Of a stretch of DNA of 64,000 nucleotides, positions 36,886 through 47,384 are shown in pieces. The position numbers and the translations under genes are program-made. The notes under the pieces were generated by a model. That model had not been told where the DNA came from, searched no databases, and worked only from the letters and a program-made list of their open reading frames with translations. The stretch covers positions 729,785,111 to 729,849,110 of the forward strand of contig CM022298.1 of the NCBI GenBank assembly GCA_011799875.1. The letters run 5' to 3'. Positions within the stretch are counted from its first letter, which is position 1, and each line of letters begins with the position of its first letter. This stretch comes from Thinopyrum elongatum (taxonomy: Eukaryota > Streptophyta > Magnoliopsida > Poales > Poaceae).

Positions 36886-37080
36886 TAGAAAATACAAAAT
36901 TTGTCGAAAAACAAAACATTTTGGCATGGTTCCTTGAATTGTTCATACAAGGCCATGGGAAAAAAATGGAGCCATTCCATGGATGTGGAGAAACGAGGTG
37001 CTCACATACGGACCCTTCTGGCCTATCCGAATGCCGTCTGTTAAACATGGTGTTTTTTCGGACATCTCAGGAATGACCTC
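36886..37080 (+). repeat. Duplicate copy of part of the 42303-42803 ORF
   Basis: The text from about 36886 (AAAATTTGTCG, CATTTTGGCATGGTTCC, ACGGACCCTTCTGGCC, ATGCCGTCTGTTAAACATG) matches 42425-42633 in order with point differences. It ends exactly at the outer CACTA terminus at 37082. It is a pseudogene fragment; the second copy has the longer open frame. Confidence 0.85.
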
Positions 37081-37505
37081 ACACTACTGGGAAATGACTT
37101 ATAGGTGAACCCTAATGAGTGGCGGGTGCGGCGCGGCACCCGCCACAGCTATTTTGGAAACTTTGCAGTGGCGGGATATCAAAACGAGCCTGCCACAGCT
37201 AAAAGACTAACTGTGGCGGGCAGGACTCAAGACCCGCCACACGTATAATCTCCCGGGCGGGACTTGTTTGTGTAACTCAGCGGTGACGGGCTCTACCTAG
37301 CGCCCGCCACAGGTAGATGACCTAGGAGTGGCGAGCGGTGCCTAGCAACCGCCACTAGTTATCCTTGGCAGATGCCAGTTTTGATAGAACATAGCTGTGG
37401 TAGTTGCACGTTACCCCCCATCGCACCACGAACACATTTTACCAACACGCACACCCTGTCCTCCCCCTCACTTCACTCACTCACTTACCAACATGCGCAC
37501 CCCGT

Positions 37506-37524
37506 CCCCCCCCCCCCCCCCCCC
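37506..37524 (+). repeat. Poly-C tract (19 C)
   Basis: An uninterrupted run of 19 cytosines. It is prone to length change and sequencing error. A similar 21-C run is at 47220-47240. Confidence 0.95.
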
Positions 37525-37600
37525 TCACTTCACTCACTCACTCACCCTAACTCTCCCCCATGGATCTCGCTCTCGGCGCCGCCGTCGCCTCTGCCTCGGC

Positions 37601-37720
37601 CTCGCCGTCCTCTTCGCCGCCCCCGTCGGCCCCGCCGTCCTCTTCGTCGCCCTCATTGGCCCCGCCGTCCTCTTCGCCACCCCCGTCGGCCCCGCCGTCC
37701 TCTTCGCTGCCCCCGTCGAC
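37601..37720 (+). repeat. 30-bp tandem repeat, four units
   Basis: The core GCCGTCCTCTTCG recurs at 37601, 37631, 37661 and 37691, an exact 30-bp period. Since 30 is divisible by 3, all frames stay open and give Pro/Ser-, Ala/Val- or Arg-rich spurious proteins. Confidence 0.9.
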
Positions 37721-39374
37721 CCCTCCATCGCCATTGCCATGGGATCAGCCGGTACGATCTCGTCGTCCCCGCCGTCACCCACACCAATGGCCGCGGCCGC
37801 CACCAACACCCACGGCCGTGGCCGCCACCCACATGCATTTTTAGCGGAGCTAGGGTTAGAGTTAGGAGTATGTGGGTTAGGGGGTGACGTTTAGGGTTTG
37901 TAGATCGTAGATTGCTTGTGATTTGTATTTTGTTCTATTACATTTTTTGTTGGTACGGTTATGGCTAGGGTTTGTAGATCGTAGATTGTAGTCACTTTCT
38001 TATTCGTAGATTGTTTACAGCGATTCACAGTAAGTGCTAATGTTTTAAACCAGAGTTCATGCCCAAATTTTAATGTAGTGTTGTTGATATTGTTAGTTAC
38101 ATTCTTTGTTCGTACATTATAGGAACTTTCTTATTCGTAGATCGTAGACCGTAGATTATTGGAACTTTCTTATTCGAATTTGTAGATCGTAGACCGTAGA
38201 TTATAGGAACTTTCTTTACAGGGATTCATAATAAGAGCTAATGTTTTGGCCAAACGTTGATTTATTTCCGTTTCGCCAAATTTTTAGCACTTTATATGTC
38301 CATTTTGAAGCAGAGTTCATGCCCAAATTATAATGTAATGCTGCTGAAACTGGGTCATGTAGCTATTTAATGTTTTTTTCTACAGGTAATACTTAATTAG
38401 TCTGCTGATATTGTTAGCTACATTTTTTGTTCAGGCGGGCAATTCTCACTCTAAATCCACACTACTGGGAGTATAGGTGAACTCAAATGAGTGGCGGGCA
38501 GGACATGTCACCCGCCACTGCTACTTTTCCAAAACAGCAGTGGCAGGTGCCTGGAGCTTTGTGCAATGTAGTGGTGGGCGGAACTAAACACCCGTCACAG
38601 GTAGGCTCTTCCAAATATGCCCGCGGGACGGATATTGTAGTGGTGAGCGAAAGCTACGGCCCACCACTGTTTATTTGGTAAACAGTGGCGGGCTCATCCG
38701 GTCGCCCGCCACAACTACATTTTGGTAAGCCGCACAAAAAAAATCAAAAATTTGAACAAGTATGCAGTGGCGGGCGCCCGTTCTCGCCCACCACTACTCT
38801 ACATGGCAGTTCCCCTTCCACCCCGTCCCAACCGTCCACGCACCCTTTTGTTTTCCACCGTATCATTTATCTCTCTGCCAGTTCCTGCGACTCCCCGCTC
38901 GCCGTCCTGTGCCTTGACCGCCGCCGTCGTCCCTTCGACCAGCCGGCGGCTCATTCCACGCGTCCGACGCCGCGACCGGCGTCGGATCTGCTCGCCGTCG
39001 CGTCGTGCGCCTCCACCGCGCGTAGCCCCGGCCCCTTTCTCCGCCTCAACCGTCGCCGGCACGTCCTGCGCCTCGACCGCTGCCGCCGTCCTCTGCCTCG
39101 ACTGTCACCGTCTTCACGCCGTACTTTCCTTCCGCGTCACGTCCGTGGCTGGAAAAGCCACCAACGGTATACTATCTCCGTGACTAAATTACGCTCTAGG
39201 GTTTAGAATTTGCATCTTATTAATTTCTAGACTAACTTATATTTTAGGGTTTCAACTTCACCAATAGTACTAGTTGTACATTGTATAAGAGAGCATCACA
39301 GCAGCACGCACAGTACTAGATAGTTGGAATAGTTTTTTTTCGTATCGGTAGGTGTCCGAATATTTGGAACATTG

Positions 39375-39960
39375 CTAAATTCACAGGGATTTCAAAAATA
39401 GTGACAAAGTTTTTGCGAAACGTTGATTAACTTCCATGTCGCAAAATTTCTGTCACTCCATATCTCAATTTTTTAAGCAAAGTTCATGCCGAATTTCATT
39501 TCCTATGACAATATTGTTTAATTTGCTTACATATGAGAAGTGCATGGGTTTAGCATGAACAATGAAAAATATGACAAGTGGAAATGATGTTTGAATTTTT
39601 GTACATATGACAAGTGCATGGGCTTCATGTTATTCACAGGGATTTGAAAAAGAGTGACAAAGTTTTTGCGAAACATTGCTTCATTTCCGTTTCGCAAAAT
39701 TTCTGTCACTCCATATATGTCAACTTTTTAAGGAAAGTTCATGCCGAATTTCATTTCCTATAACAATATTGTTTAATTTTCTTACATATGACAAGTGCAT
39801 GGGTTTAGCATGTTATTCACAGGGATTTGAAAATTAGTGCCACTGTTTTGATGAAACCTTGATTAACTTCCGTTTCGTCAAATTTCTGGTACTCAAAATA
39901 TGTTCAATATTCAGCAAAGGTCATGCCAAATTTTCTCGAATCCTTCTTAGCCAGTTCCTC
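39375..39960 (+). repeat. Three imperfect long tandem repeats inside the inner CACTA
   Basis: Units beginning TTCACAGGGATTT start near 39382, 39639 and 39815. Each continues with GTGACAAAGTTTTTGCG or a variant and GTTCATGCCGAATTT. A related unit at about 38218-38340 in the outer element links the two CACTA copies. Confidence 0.8.
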
Positions 39961-40259
39961 TTCCCAAAATTAATTTCATAAGCTAGTACTCATGTCAACT
40001 ATTTACAATTGATAAGTGCTTCATAATGATTATTAGCGATCATGAGTCGTCAGATCTGCCATATCTGTAAATGTCCATGTATGGACAGTGTGGATACTGG
40101 AGTAGATTTCGGACTCTTCTTGAGGAAAGGATTAAAAAAATCAGTGGTAACAGTCTTAAACTTCAATTAATATTCTATTCTAACCATTGGTAAAATTATT
40201 GTACTGACTTTATTGTTAATGATTAACTGCTGCATGGTGTATCCCATGCAACATAAGGG

Positions 40260-41189
40260 TTGACTTCAACAAGTTATGCGGTAACGCTATGTACTTCGAG
40301 GATGATATGGGCCGCAAATTCTTAATGGATGTGCGTAAACGAAAGGATAGAACCATCATATATGGCAATGAATGGAAGTAGTACATTGCACAGAATAATA
40401 ATTTTTTGACTAACTTGCACAGAATAATTTCATCGGAGGAGAGTACATAGCCTTTTCCTCGAAAGGAGCGGTCAACAGGTTAAGGACAATGTATTTCTGC
40501 AGCGATGACGATGACGATGACGATGACAACCATGATCATGACGATAGCCAGGATCAGCAGGATGATGGAGACAACCAAGATAACGAGGATAGCGGTGAAG
40601 ATGAGGACAACCAGGATGATGATGATAGCCGGAATGACGAGGATGAGGAAGATGATGATGATGAGGAAGATGATGACGATGGTCCATTGAGTTCTGCAAT
40701 TTTCTCTCAAAGAATGAGGAAGCTTACTCGGGATGAGACCATGAATGTTACCGTGATGTTACCATTGAGTGTAGCCTTCGTGGGGAAGCCATTTGTGCAC
40801 CGTTTAACTAAAACCAACGTCGTGAAAAAATCATGGTGAGATGATTTGTATTCTTTAATCTTTTTTTTGTTCATAACCAAGTATGGTGAGATGTCTAAAA
40901 TTGCGTGCTCTCTATTTGCTTTTAATGATGGGGAGTGCAAAAGTTACCTATGAAGATGTTTTTCGGAGTGGACATTCCCGCCGCCGGCACCGCTGGAGTA
41001 CGCCATGGACCAACAGGGCGTGTCATTAGCGTTCAGTACAAGATGGAAACAGACGGACGGTTATCCTTCTATGAGTCTGGCTGGCGGGAGTTCATGACGG
41101 GAAAGAGAGAACTAAGGGTGGACACCCTTGTGATAATCACCATAAGGAAAAGCAACCGCAATGACTTTCAAATGATGGTTGTCAGTTGA
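40260..41189 (+). pseudogene. Two-B3-domain (REM-like) gene remnant carried by the CACTA element
   Basis: The first part translates as FNKLCGNAMYFEDDMGRKFL, MDVRKRKDRTIIYGNEWK, a TAG, then after a frameshift GGEYIAFSSKGAVNRLRTMY, which follows the B3 strand pattern. Next is an acidic linker of Asp/Glu/Gln/Asn (about 40500-40680) and then MLPLSVAFVGKPFVHRLTKT. After about 80 bases this is followed by KLPMKMFFGVDIP and SVQYKMETDGRLSFYESGWR, and then EFMTGKRELRVDTLVIITI. The Gly-Trp-x-Glu-Phe block is typical of B3. Clean splicing of the last two parts does not hold frame with the visible GT/AG. B3 domains bind DNA in plant transcription factors; this copy is broken and probably captured. Confidence 0.6.
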
Positions 41190-41739
41190 TCATGTTTAGA
41201 AATATGGTCTAAGTCATGAATATATCAGCCGATGAACTATTAGTTAATTAGTATGTTAAGATGGATGTGATCGATACATTGATGTTTGTTTCTTCAGTCG
41301 AACAAATCTGAACTGTTACTTAATTATTTCGTCGTTTGTTTCCAAAATGAATTCAGTCTGGTTCAGTTATATTGAGAATCATATGACTAGCCTTTTGTAG
41401 TATTGTATTTCAAATTGCAATGCCAACAATTGTATACTCTACCCTATCCCTCCAGTGGAGAACGCTACGGCAAAAGCGCCACTGCTACAATGGTATCTGT
41501 GGCGGGCAGAAATAGCGAGCTATGGCGGGCAGGAACTAATGCCCACCACTGGAAGCACCGTACCATTGGCGAGCGGGCGCCCGCCACTGATGCGGTTATA
41601 GCAGTGGCGGGAGGTCGGTGGCGGGCGCCCTTGACAGCCTGGCCTGCCACTGCTGGCCTTTTTGCACCCGCCACTGCTAGGCATTCCTGTAGTAGTGCCA
41701 CATACTAAGATGAGAGTTGTTGTTTTCAGAGGAGGATAC

Positions 41740-41979
41740 CGACTATTGTCGTAGGGGTCGTCCTTCCTCTTCTCCTCCTCTAAGAACTTGGTAAAGCAGG
41801 AGGAGAAAGTGAAGGACGACCTTCACCAATGGTCGAAATAATATTGAGTGTACATCATATATACAACCAGTTGGGAGATGAACCGACTGTTGTCGTAGAG
41901 GGTCGTTCTGGCCTCCTCCTCCTCCGATACGTTGGTAAAGGAGGAGGAGAAGGTGAAGAACGACCATCACCGACAGTCG
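41740..41979 (+). repeat. Two tandem 96-bp hairpins
   Basis: Each unit (41740-41835 and 41884-41979) starts CGACT.TTGTCGTAG and ends with a near-complement. The arms GGTCGTCCTTCCTCTTCTCC and GAAAGTGAAGGACGACC pair around a loop containing TTGGTAAAG. The second unit repeats this with substitutions that mostly keep pairing. Confidence 0.8.
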
Positions 41980-42302
41980 AAGTACAAATCATGGAGTGCC
42001 CAACATATGTACAAACCACTTAAGAGTGAGAACTGCCCACCTCAAGAAAGACATGGAGGGTTGCCGTAAACAGTTTTATCTTCTTATATAGTTGCTTTCG
42101 TGATAAATGTGGTTTATCTAACTGTCAACTTTTGCGATTTAGATGGAGGAGCCTAGATGCCTCGTTACGACTCCTACAGCCCTAGACTCCGTCTCGAGGC
42201 TAGTTGGGTACTCGGTGTTCGCGCTCACCTATGCAGAGAGGACCCTAGTAGACCCAGAAGGCTCTAGAATACGCCCAGAGCGCTGAAGAATCTCCCGATC
42301 TT

Positions 42303-42803
42303 GTGAGGGCAGCCACTAGGAGCACCAAAGCTGTTGCAGAGACTGCCCAAGGAGCCGTCCATACCGCCGAGTCAGTTTTTCAAACTGCCATGTTCGCCCT
42401 AGCCGAGGTCAAGAAGATGATCGAGAAAACTCCAGAATATGCAAAAATTGTCGAAAATGAAAACATTTTGGCATGGTGCTTGAATTGGTCATACAAGGCC
42501 AAGGAAAAAATTGGGGCCATTTCACGAAAGTCGAGAAATGAGGTGCTTACAAACGGACCCTTCCGGCCTACCCGGATGTCGTCTGTTGAACATGCTGTTT
42601 TTTTGGACATCACAGGAATGACCCCAACTTTTGCCAGCAGGTGGCAATGCCTATTATTGGCATCAATGCCAGGTTTGAATGACTTCCGACAACATAGAAG
42701 GGAGGGGGCGTCATGTCATAGAATACCCCCGATCGTCGACCTCGAACTCCAAGGAGCCAAAGGAGAAGGTCTGGCCTGGCGTGAAGTCGCTGGGCATACA
42801 TAG
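42303..42803 (+). CDS. Uncharacterised ORF (166 aa), partly duplicated at 36886-37080
   Basis: The open frame has an alpha-helical, Ala/Glu/Lys-rich first half (KAVAETAQGAVHTAESVFQT, then EVKKMIEKTPEYAKIVENEN) and a middle containing SRKSRNEVLTNGPFRPTRMS. No domain is recognised. It lacks a clear start; the frame upstream contains stops but similar text. The last 50 codons overlap minus-strand Gypsy-like sequence and are probably not coding. A shifted copy of the middle part lies next to the CACTA terminus at 37080. It is likely a transposon-related or captured fragment rather than a working gene. Confidence 0.3.
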   Translation: MRAATRSTKAVAETAQGAVHTAESVFQTAMFALAEVKKMIEKTPEYAKIVENENILAWCLNWSYKAKEKIGAISRKSRNEVLTNGPFRPTRMSSVEHAVFLDITGMTPTFASRWQCLLLASMPGLNDFRQHRREGASCHRIPPIVDLELQGAKGEGLAWREVAGHT

Positions 42804-43185
42804 GTTTCTGATCTGGATTCTTTCTCCGATCAGCGAAGACCGTGTCTGGTGTGCCAACTTACGGAGTAGAAAGTCGTCAGTACTCTCGGTAGGGTGGCTA
42901 ACATGGCTGGAAGTACTAGAATGGAGCCCGCATGCACAGTTTACCCAGGTTCGGGCATCCGATGAGGAGTAATACCCTAAGTCCTGATCTGTGTTTGTAT
43001 TCATGGTGGATATATCTCATGCAAGAGATTACAGTGGGGAAGTATTGCTACCGAGAGTCTAGCTATACGGAAGTAGATAACCTCAAGATCCCTCTAGCCT
43101 CCAACTTATATACACACTGAGGCTAGAATTTTACAAAAGCAAGATCTCATCTTGGCCGCCGCCGTCAAGCTGATCTCTAAAAAAG
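42711..43185 (-). mobile_element. Gypsy-type LTR and leader fragment (minus strand)
   Basis: On the minus strand, TATA-like GTGTATATAAGTTGGAGGC (near 43100) is followed by the familiar LTR text CCCGAACCTGGGTAAAC (near 42950) and then by TTGGCACACCAGAC (42844-42857), close to the Gypsy primer region TTGGCGCGCCAG. A short gag-like start PSDFTPGQTFSFGSLEFEVD lies beyond it. Boundaries are uncertain and the body is missing. Confidence 0.5.
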
Positions 43186-43210
43186 ATAGTAAAGCAACAC
43201 AAGTACAAAC

Positions 43211-43530
43211 TTATTCAGCAAATGCTTCAAGCCTCGTCTTGGCATGAGCTTGCTTTGTGATGGTTATGCCATTTGAGGATGCCGCTTTTGGATTATCATT
43301 GTATGCATTCAGTCCATCATAGATGGCTGGCACGGAAACACGAAGGAGACGAGCATTGTGGCTGCTAAACATGGCATTCACTGATGACATTGTGGGACTA
43401 TCCTGAGGTCTGTTCTGCACACACAGCAGCCCAATTTAGATGCACTTGAGCACCTGGTCAACGTATGAAGGATGCTCGCTAAGGGCTGGATTGATCGACT
43501 CAGAAGGTAGACATACGATGTAACCTGTAC
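43211..43530 (-). pseudogene. Receptor-like kinase 3' end remnant
   Basis: Minus-strand text reads INPALSEHPSYVDQVLKCI, a TAA, then IGLLCVQNRPQDSPTMSSV and a divergent tail to a stop at 43211. IGLLCVQ...RPTMSSV is the last kinase subdomain of cysteine-rich or lectin receptor-like kinases of plants (the Arg of RPTM is intact as DSPTM here). One in-frame TAA replaces a codon before IGLLCVQ. Only the last exon remains. It is in the opposite orientation to the intact kinase at 49629. Confidence 0.75.
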
Positions 43531-43796
43531 CAACATAATAGCACAGACACGCGGGAGGAGTCGGCGGCGTGTGCCGCGCCTGGGCGGCCTGAAGTGCGAT
43601 ATTGTAGTGATGTCATGGGGAGGAGCGACCATAGTCACGCCCCAGGGATGTAGTCATATCAGTGAACCTCGTTGACAAATGTCGGTGTCGTACCTCGTGT
43701 GATTGCTTGATCCTACGTAGATCAACTATAGGCCTTAGATTAATTTTTACATAGCTGGCATGGCCGCCGCGGCTCCGTCCGTCCATGTCGGAGAAG

Positions 43797-44543
43797 AAGG
43801 GTGGACACGGTCCGAACCATCGTTTGGACTGGCCGCCGGCAGTCCGAGCCGGACCGGACTAAGAAGCGTGGCGGTCTTGTTTTCAGGGACCGGACCGGCA
43901 ATGGCGAAGCTCGGGCTGGACCCAGAGGACCGGCCAAGAGACAATGCAGAGCACGCACTGGAGCTCCGGCGGCGGCTGCTCATCGGGGATGCAATGCTAG
44001 AGGAAGCACAGCTCATCGGCGAGATGTCCGGAAGTTTCAGAAGAACCAGAGGAAGCTAGAGGAACCAAGAAGATCACCAGAGGCAGCTCAACGGCGACGA
44101 ATTTGTCACGACGGCCGCTGGACGGAGATGAAAGGGACGATCACCGATGCGGCGATGTAGTGCCTGCCACGTCGATTTCTTTGGCTGAGACGATGAATCC
44201 GAGTGTGGCGCGTCCAATGGACATGGTTTCCGGGACAGAGAGTCTAGTGGCCGCACGGACGGCGGCCCCGCGGCGGCGGACGTAGACGACGACAGTTTCT
44301 TGCGCCCCCGCCACGCACACCGGCACGCCCCACGTGGTGCTCACCGTGCCGCCGCCACGCCGGTGCAGCATTTTCTCGGTCCTGCGAGCTGGCTTGGTTA
44401 AAGACCGGATCGGACCGACGAAATTTCGGGCCCAAATCTGCAGCCCGGACCGGCTGATTTTTCACCGGGCCAGGATCGAGCCGCCCCGGACTGAGCTAGC
44501 AAAAAGCCGGACCGGCGGACCGGACCGATTCGTCCACCCTTAG
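43797..44543. mobile_element. hAT-like non-autonomous element (747 bp) with 8-bp target duplication
   Basis: CGGAGAAG flanks it exactly (43789-43796 and 44544-44551). The left end is AAGGGTGGAC and the inverted right end is CTAAGGGTGGAC. An 8-bp duplication with short inverted ends is the hAT pattern. The inside is GC-rich with repeated GGACCGGAC words and no transposase. Confidence 0.75.
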
Positions 44544-44784
44544 CGGAGAAGATGCAGGAACCGTCGAGAGCATCATGGGGTCCAACTGGGTCCTTAATGT
44601 CTTGGCGCTAGGCGGGTGCCGTCCATCTGAACGCGAGGGACCGCGCTCGCAGCCAAGGAAGATGGTCCAAGGCACCAATGGCCAGCGACCCCTGGTGGCA
44701 CACGGGCACTCTCTCTCTCCGGTCCAGCTGCAGGGCATCATTACTTGGGGATGGGATTCTGCTGGCACCACACACGCACACACA

Positions 44785-45892
44785 TGTTCATCTAGAGGCA
44801 GCTCAATTATCTTTCACCTGATCGGCTGAACTGAATACCACATCCCCTCCTCCTTCTCCTTCACTAGGCAGGCAAATCTGGAGATCCATCGCCTTCCCTG
44901 GGAATCAAGCAGCAAGGCTTGTCCAGGTACTACTAGCAATTATCGTTTCTTTTTCACTAGGCTTGCTTGCTATTGCAGATGGTCTTCTCGCTAGCTTCAA
45001 TTTCAGAAGAAGATGCTCTGTTTCAGTTTTCTTCTGGGTATCCGACGTCTCTCGATGGTTAACATTTGAGGAAGCATAGGCTTTCGTACACCCCCTTATC
45101 TAGCCATCCATTTTTGCATCAAGATTTGTGCAAGTACTTTTGTCTTTTTTGTTTCTCCCAAATAGAACAACATATGAACTTCAAACTTTACATGACAACA
45201 AAACATTCTTACTAAAATGTGGGAAAAAACTTTCAGATTTTTTCGTGAATCATATATAGTAAATATTATATTTTTACTTAAAAAAAATCTCATTTTGTAT
45301 ATTTATGTCAGACGAAAAAATCTGAAAGTTTTTTCCCACATTGTAATAACAATGTTTTGTTGTCCTGAAAAGTTTGAAGTTCATATGTTGTTTTGTTTTG
45401 AAGAAACAAAAAAGAAAAAATTGCATGTAGTAAGTTAGTTGTGTAGCACACATCTCAAAGCAATATTGAAGGGTAGAGATAGAAGGTGTCTGAAAGCCTG
45501 AGCTTCATAAATCCATGTTCGTCTGTCGATTCATCATTAATTCATCGGAGCACTCTCGTAGATCCATTTACCACCAGTTTCCAGCTGCCAAGATCCACGA
45601 TACATGCACAACAAGGAGGGTCAAAATCAAAGTAACTGCTCTCTACTTGCATATTCTAGGTGACCGATCTTAGTTTCTTGGGTACTGCATATATTATCGG
45701 TAGATATTACTTCATTAATTAGCAACCTGGGTAATTGTAGATTTTGATCTAGTGCCCATAGACCTCTTGTTTCAGATTAATTGCTTACTGTTGACTGCAA
45801 ATGGAACGCAAAGCATCTATTGCGCGAAGTGACCTAGAGCAGGTGTTAGTCGATGAAACCGCAGAGCCCAAGGCCCTACCATTATCACAGAT
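44785..45892 (+). pseudogene. Partial copy A of the kinase gene 5' region and first exon
   Basis: TCTAGAGGCAGCTCAATTA, the following leader, an apparent GT splice donor (TTGTCCAGGTACTAC) and later ACTGCAAATGGAACGCAAAG parallel the 5' part of the intact kinase. The short coding piece from 45801 begins MERKASIARSDLEQVLVDET, like [20 protein letters not shown] of the intact gene, then breaks after LPLSQ at about 45892. The rest of the gene is missing. Confidence 0.8.
45143..45415. mobile_element. Foldback element or MITE with about 104-bp arms
   Basis: Left arm 45143-45246 and right arm 45312-45415 are near-perfect inverted copies (for example ACATATGAACTTCAAACTTT against AAGTTTGAAGTTCATATGTT), separated by a 65-base AT-rich loop. 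It sits in the 5' intron region of kinase copy A. Confidence 0.85.
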
Positions 45893-47384
45893 GAAGGCAT
45901 GCACAACCGGTGTCTTGCCCGCTTCACAGGCCACCCTCGTCCCCCGCCCCCAAAACCAACCATGATCCATGATTCACGGAAGCGGAGGCCACCCTTCCTT
46001 TCCGGCTGAAGCATATCCCTCCGGGGCCACTCCGATAAGCGGCACAGCCGGACATAGAGAAGATATGGGGATGCGGAAGCTACTCTTGCCCTCCCGCTAA
46101 AGCATATCCTTCCGGGGCTCACGACACTCTGATGAGCGGTGCTGCCGGACATAGGGAAGATATGTCGTGGGAATGGGGCTCCACCGCGGCCGGCACTAGA
46201 CTAGGTTAGAATAGATTAGCCTAGTCCACTATAATTTAGTTGAAATATGTCCGAATATAAACGTTTTCTCCCAGTTTATATGAAAATCAGCCGGTTTGCA
46301 TGAATTTCGTCCGGTCTGTTAAGATACGGTTTGGATCGTATGTGGATAGCATTGGATGGCCGACTCCCGCATCTGTGTTCGTGGACTGGTCCCCAGATCC
46401 GCGGATGGATGCGGTGTCCATTTTGCCGGTCAGCGTTGGAGATGCCCTAACTAGGACACGAACTACTACTTGCTAGTACGTATAAGACGAGTATTTAGCT
46501 ATGCAAACCGACATGCACACGTGCTAGTAATTAACTCTCACATACTAAACCACTTAAGTTTGGATTAACTCCAACAGGTTTCAGTTTGAGCAATTGGGCA
46601 AGACCTTAGAGCATCTAGGACCTCAGGTAGGTAATCCGAGCCCTTATACGCCCGCAGACGCTCCGGACATGTCTGTGAACAGCGCCGGGCAGGTCCTTAT
46701 TTGGTCCTCTTCACAACCGCACTCTCAAAATCTTAATATCCAAATTCATGCAAATCCATGCATGACGATCATGCAACGCAAATTTATCATACATGAATGA
46801 TACAAACATAGTGTAACCCAAATAAATTCAGTACATGCCAAAATAAAATTCAATAGTCCACTGAAAGGGTGGAACGGAGCCTACATGGCAGGCGCACTGG
46901 GGCGTCCCAATATCTGCCTCAGATATGGACCAAATATGGGGAATGCCGACGGAAATGAGGTGCCCGGTTAGGTGGCGTTTTTTCGTCCGGACACTGACCG
47001 GGCAGCCCGTCCAGACGTTCGGGGTGGATTTGGAGGCTCCGGTTGTAGATGCTAGTACCATTTTCACTCTCACTCTCTCTCCACTTACCTCTTGCGATCT
47101 AGCAGCGGGGCCTCTCCTTCATTATGTGGGGGATGTGAGATACCGGCAATGATAGACCTTCGTACGGACAATGCTTACGGAAACATCTTACAAACGTCTG
47201 TGTCATCTTCTAATTCATTCCCCCCCCCCCCCCCCCCCCCAAAACCAAAAATTTCAGGGTGGGGTCCTCCTCCTCCCAACCAGGTGACGACACCTCCGTC
47301 CATAGCTTTGAATCCGTAAAAAAAAGTCCGTACTGTAGCATTGCTGCGGACTGCTGGCCGTGGCACCACACACACATGTGACGT
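45893..47384. other. Insertion region between kinase copies A and B
   Basis: A roughly 97-bp tandem duplication (GCATATCC.TCCGGGGC units at about 46015 and 46107) is followed by a MITE-like stretch ending GCGTTGGAGATGCCCTAA (46155-46450), which has a relative at 62580-62845. A second MITE-like unit spans about 46607-47052, with ends AGCATCTA and TAGATGCT. A 21-C run is at 47220-47240. No gene is present. Confidence 0.6.

Larger units (their letters stand above)
37082..38459 (+). mobile_element. Outer CACTA element, left part
   Basis: It begins CACTACTGGGAAATGAC and shows subterminal repeats of the GTGGCGGG...CCCGCCAC type, the hallmark of CACTA transposons. Inside are a GC-rich 5' exon-like segment (37550-37890), a G-for-C tract (37506-37524) and AT-rich repeats such as GTAGATCGTAGACCGTAGAT (near 38130 and 38190). 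The inner CACTA element starts at 38460. Its right terminus was not found, so it is interrupted and probably truncated. Confidence 0.75.
38460..41697 (+). mobile_element. Complete inner CACTA element (3.2 kb) with CCA target duplication
   Basis: It starts CACTACTGGGAGTATAGG and ends GGCATTCCTGTAGTAGTG, so the termini are CACTACT / AGTAGTG inverted. Flanks are CCA (38457-38459) and CCA (41698-41700), the 3-bp duplication expected for CACTA. Subterminal GTGGCGGG/CCCGCCAC words crowd both ends (38490-38810 and 41460-41690). No CACTA transposase is recognisable; instead it carries a decayed B3-domain gene. It is non-autonomous. Confidence 0.85.

Noticed and set aside
37397..37894. Large GC-rich ORFs (165-171 aa) in the outer CACTA
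   Set aside because: They are produced by a 30-bp repeat and C-rich DNA open in several frames. A CACTA leader exon is possible but cannot be shown.
40935..41189. Independent gene starting at 40935
   Set aside because: The start is a GTG and the text continues the B3-like domain begun upstream; it is treated as an exon of the decayed gene.
42380..42613. Minus-strand ORF opposite the 42303 ORF
   Set aside because: Shorter and without any recognisable motif; the plus frame is longer and its segment is the one duplicated.
46607..47052. Harbinger MITE with a defined target duplication
   Set aside because: The ends AGCATCTA/TAGATGCT look inverted, but no consistent 3-bp duplication could be fixed, so I only describe it within a spacer entry.
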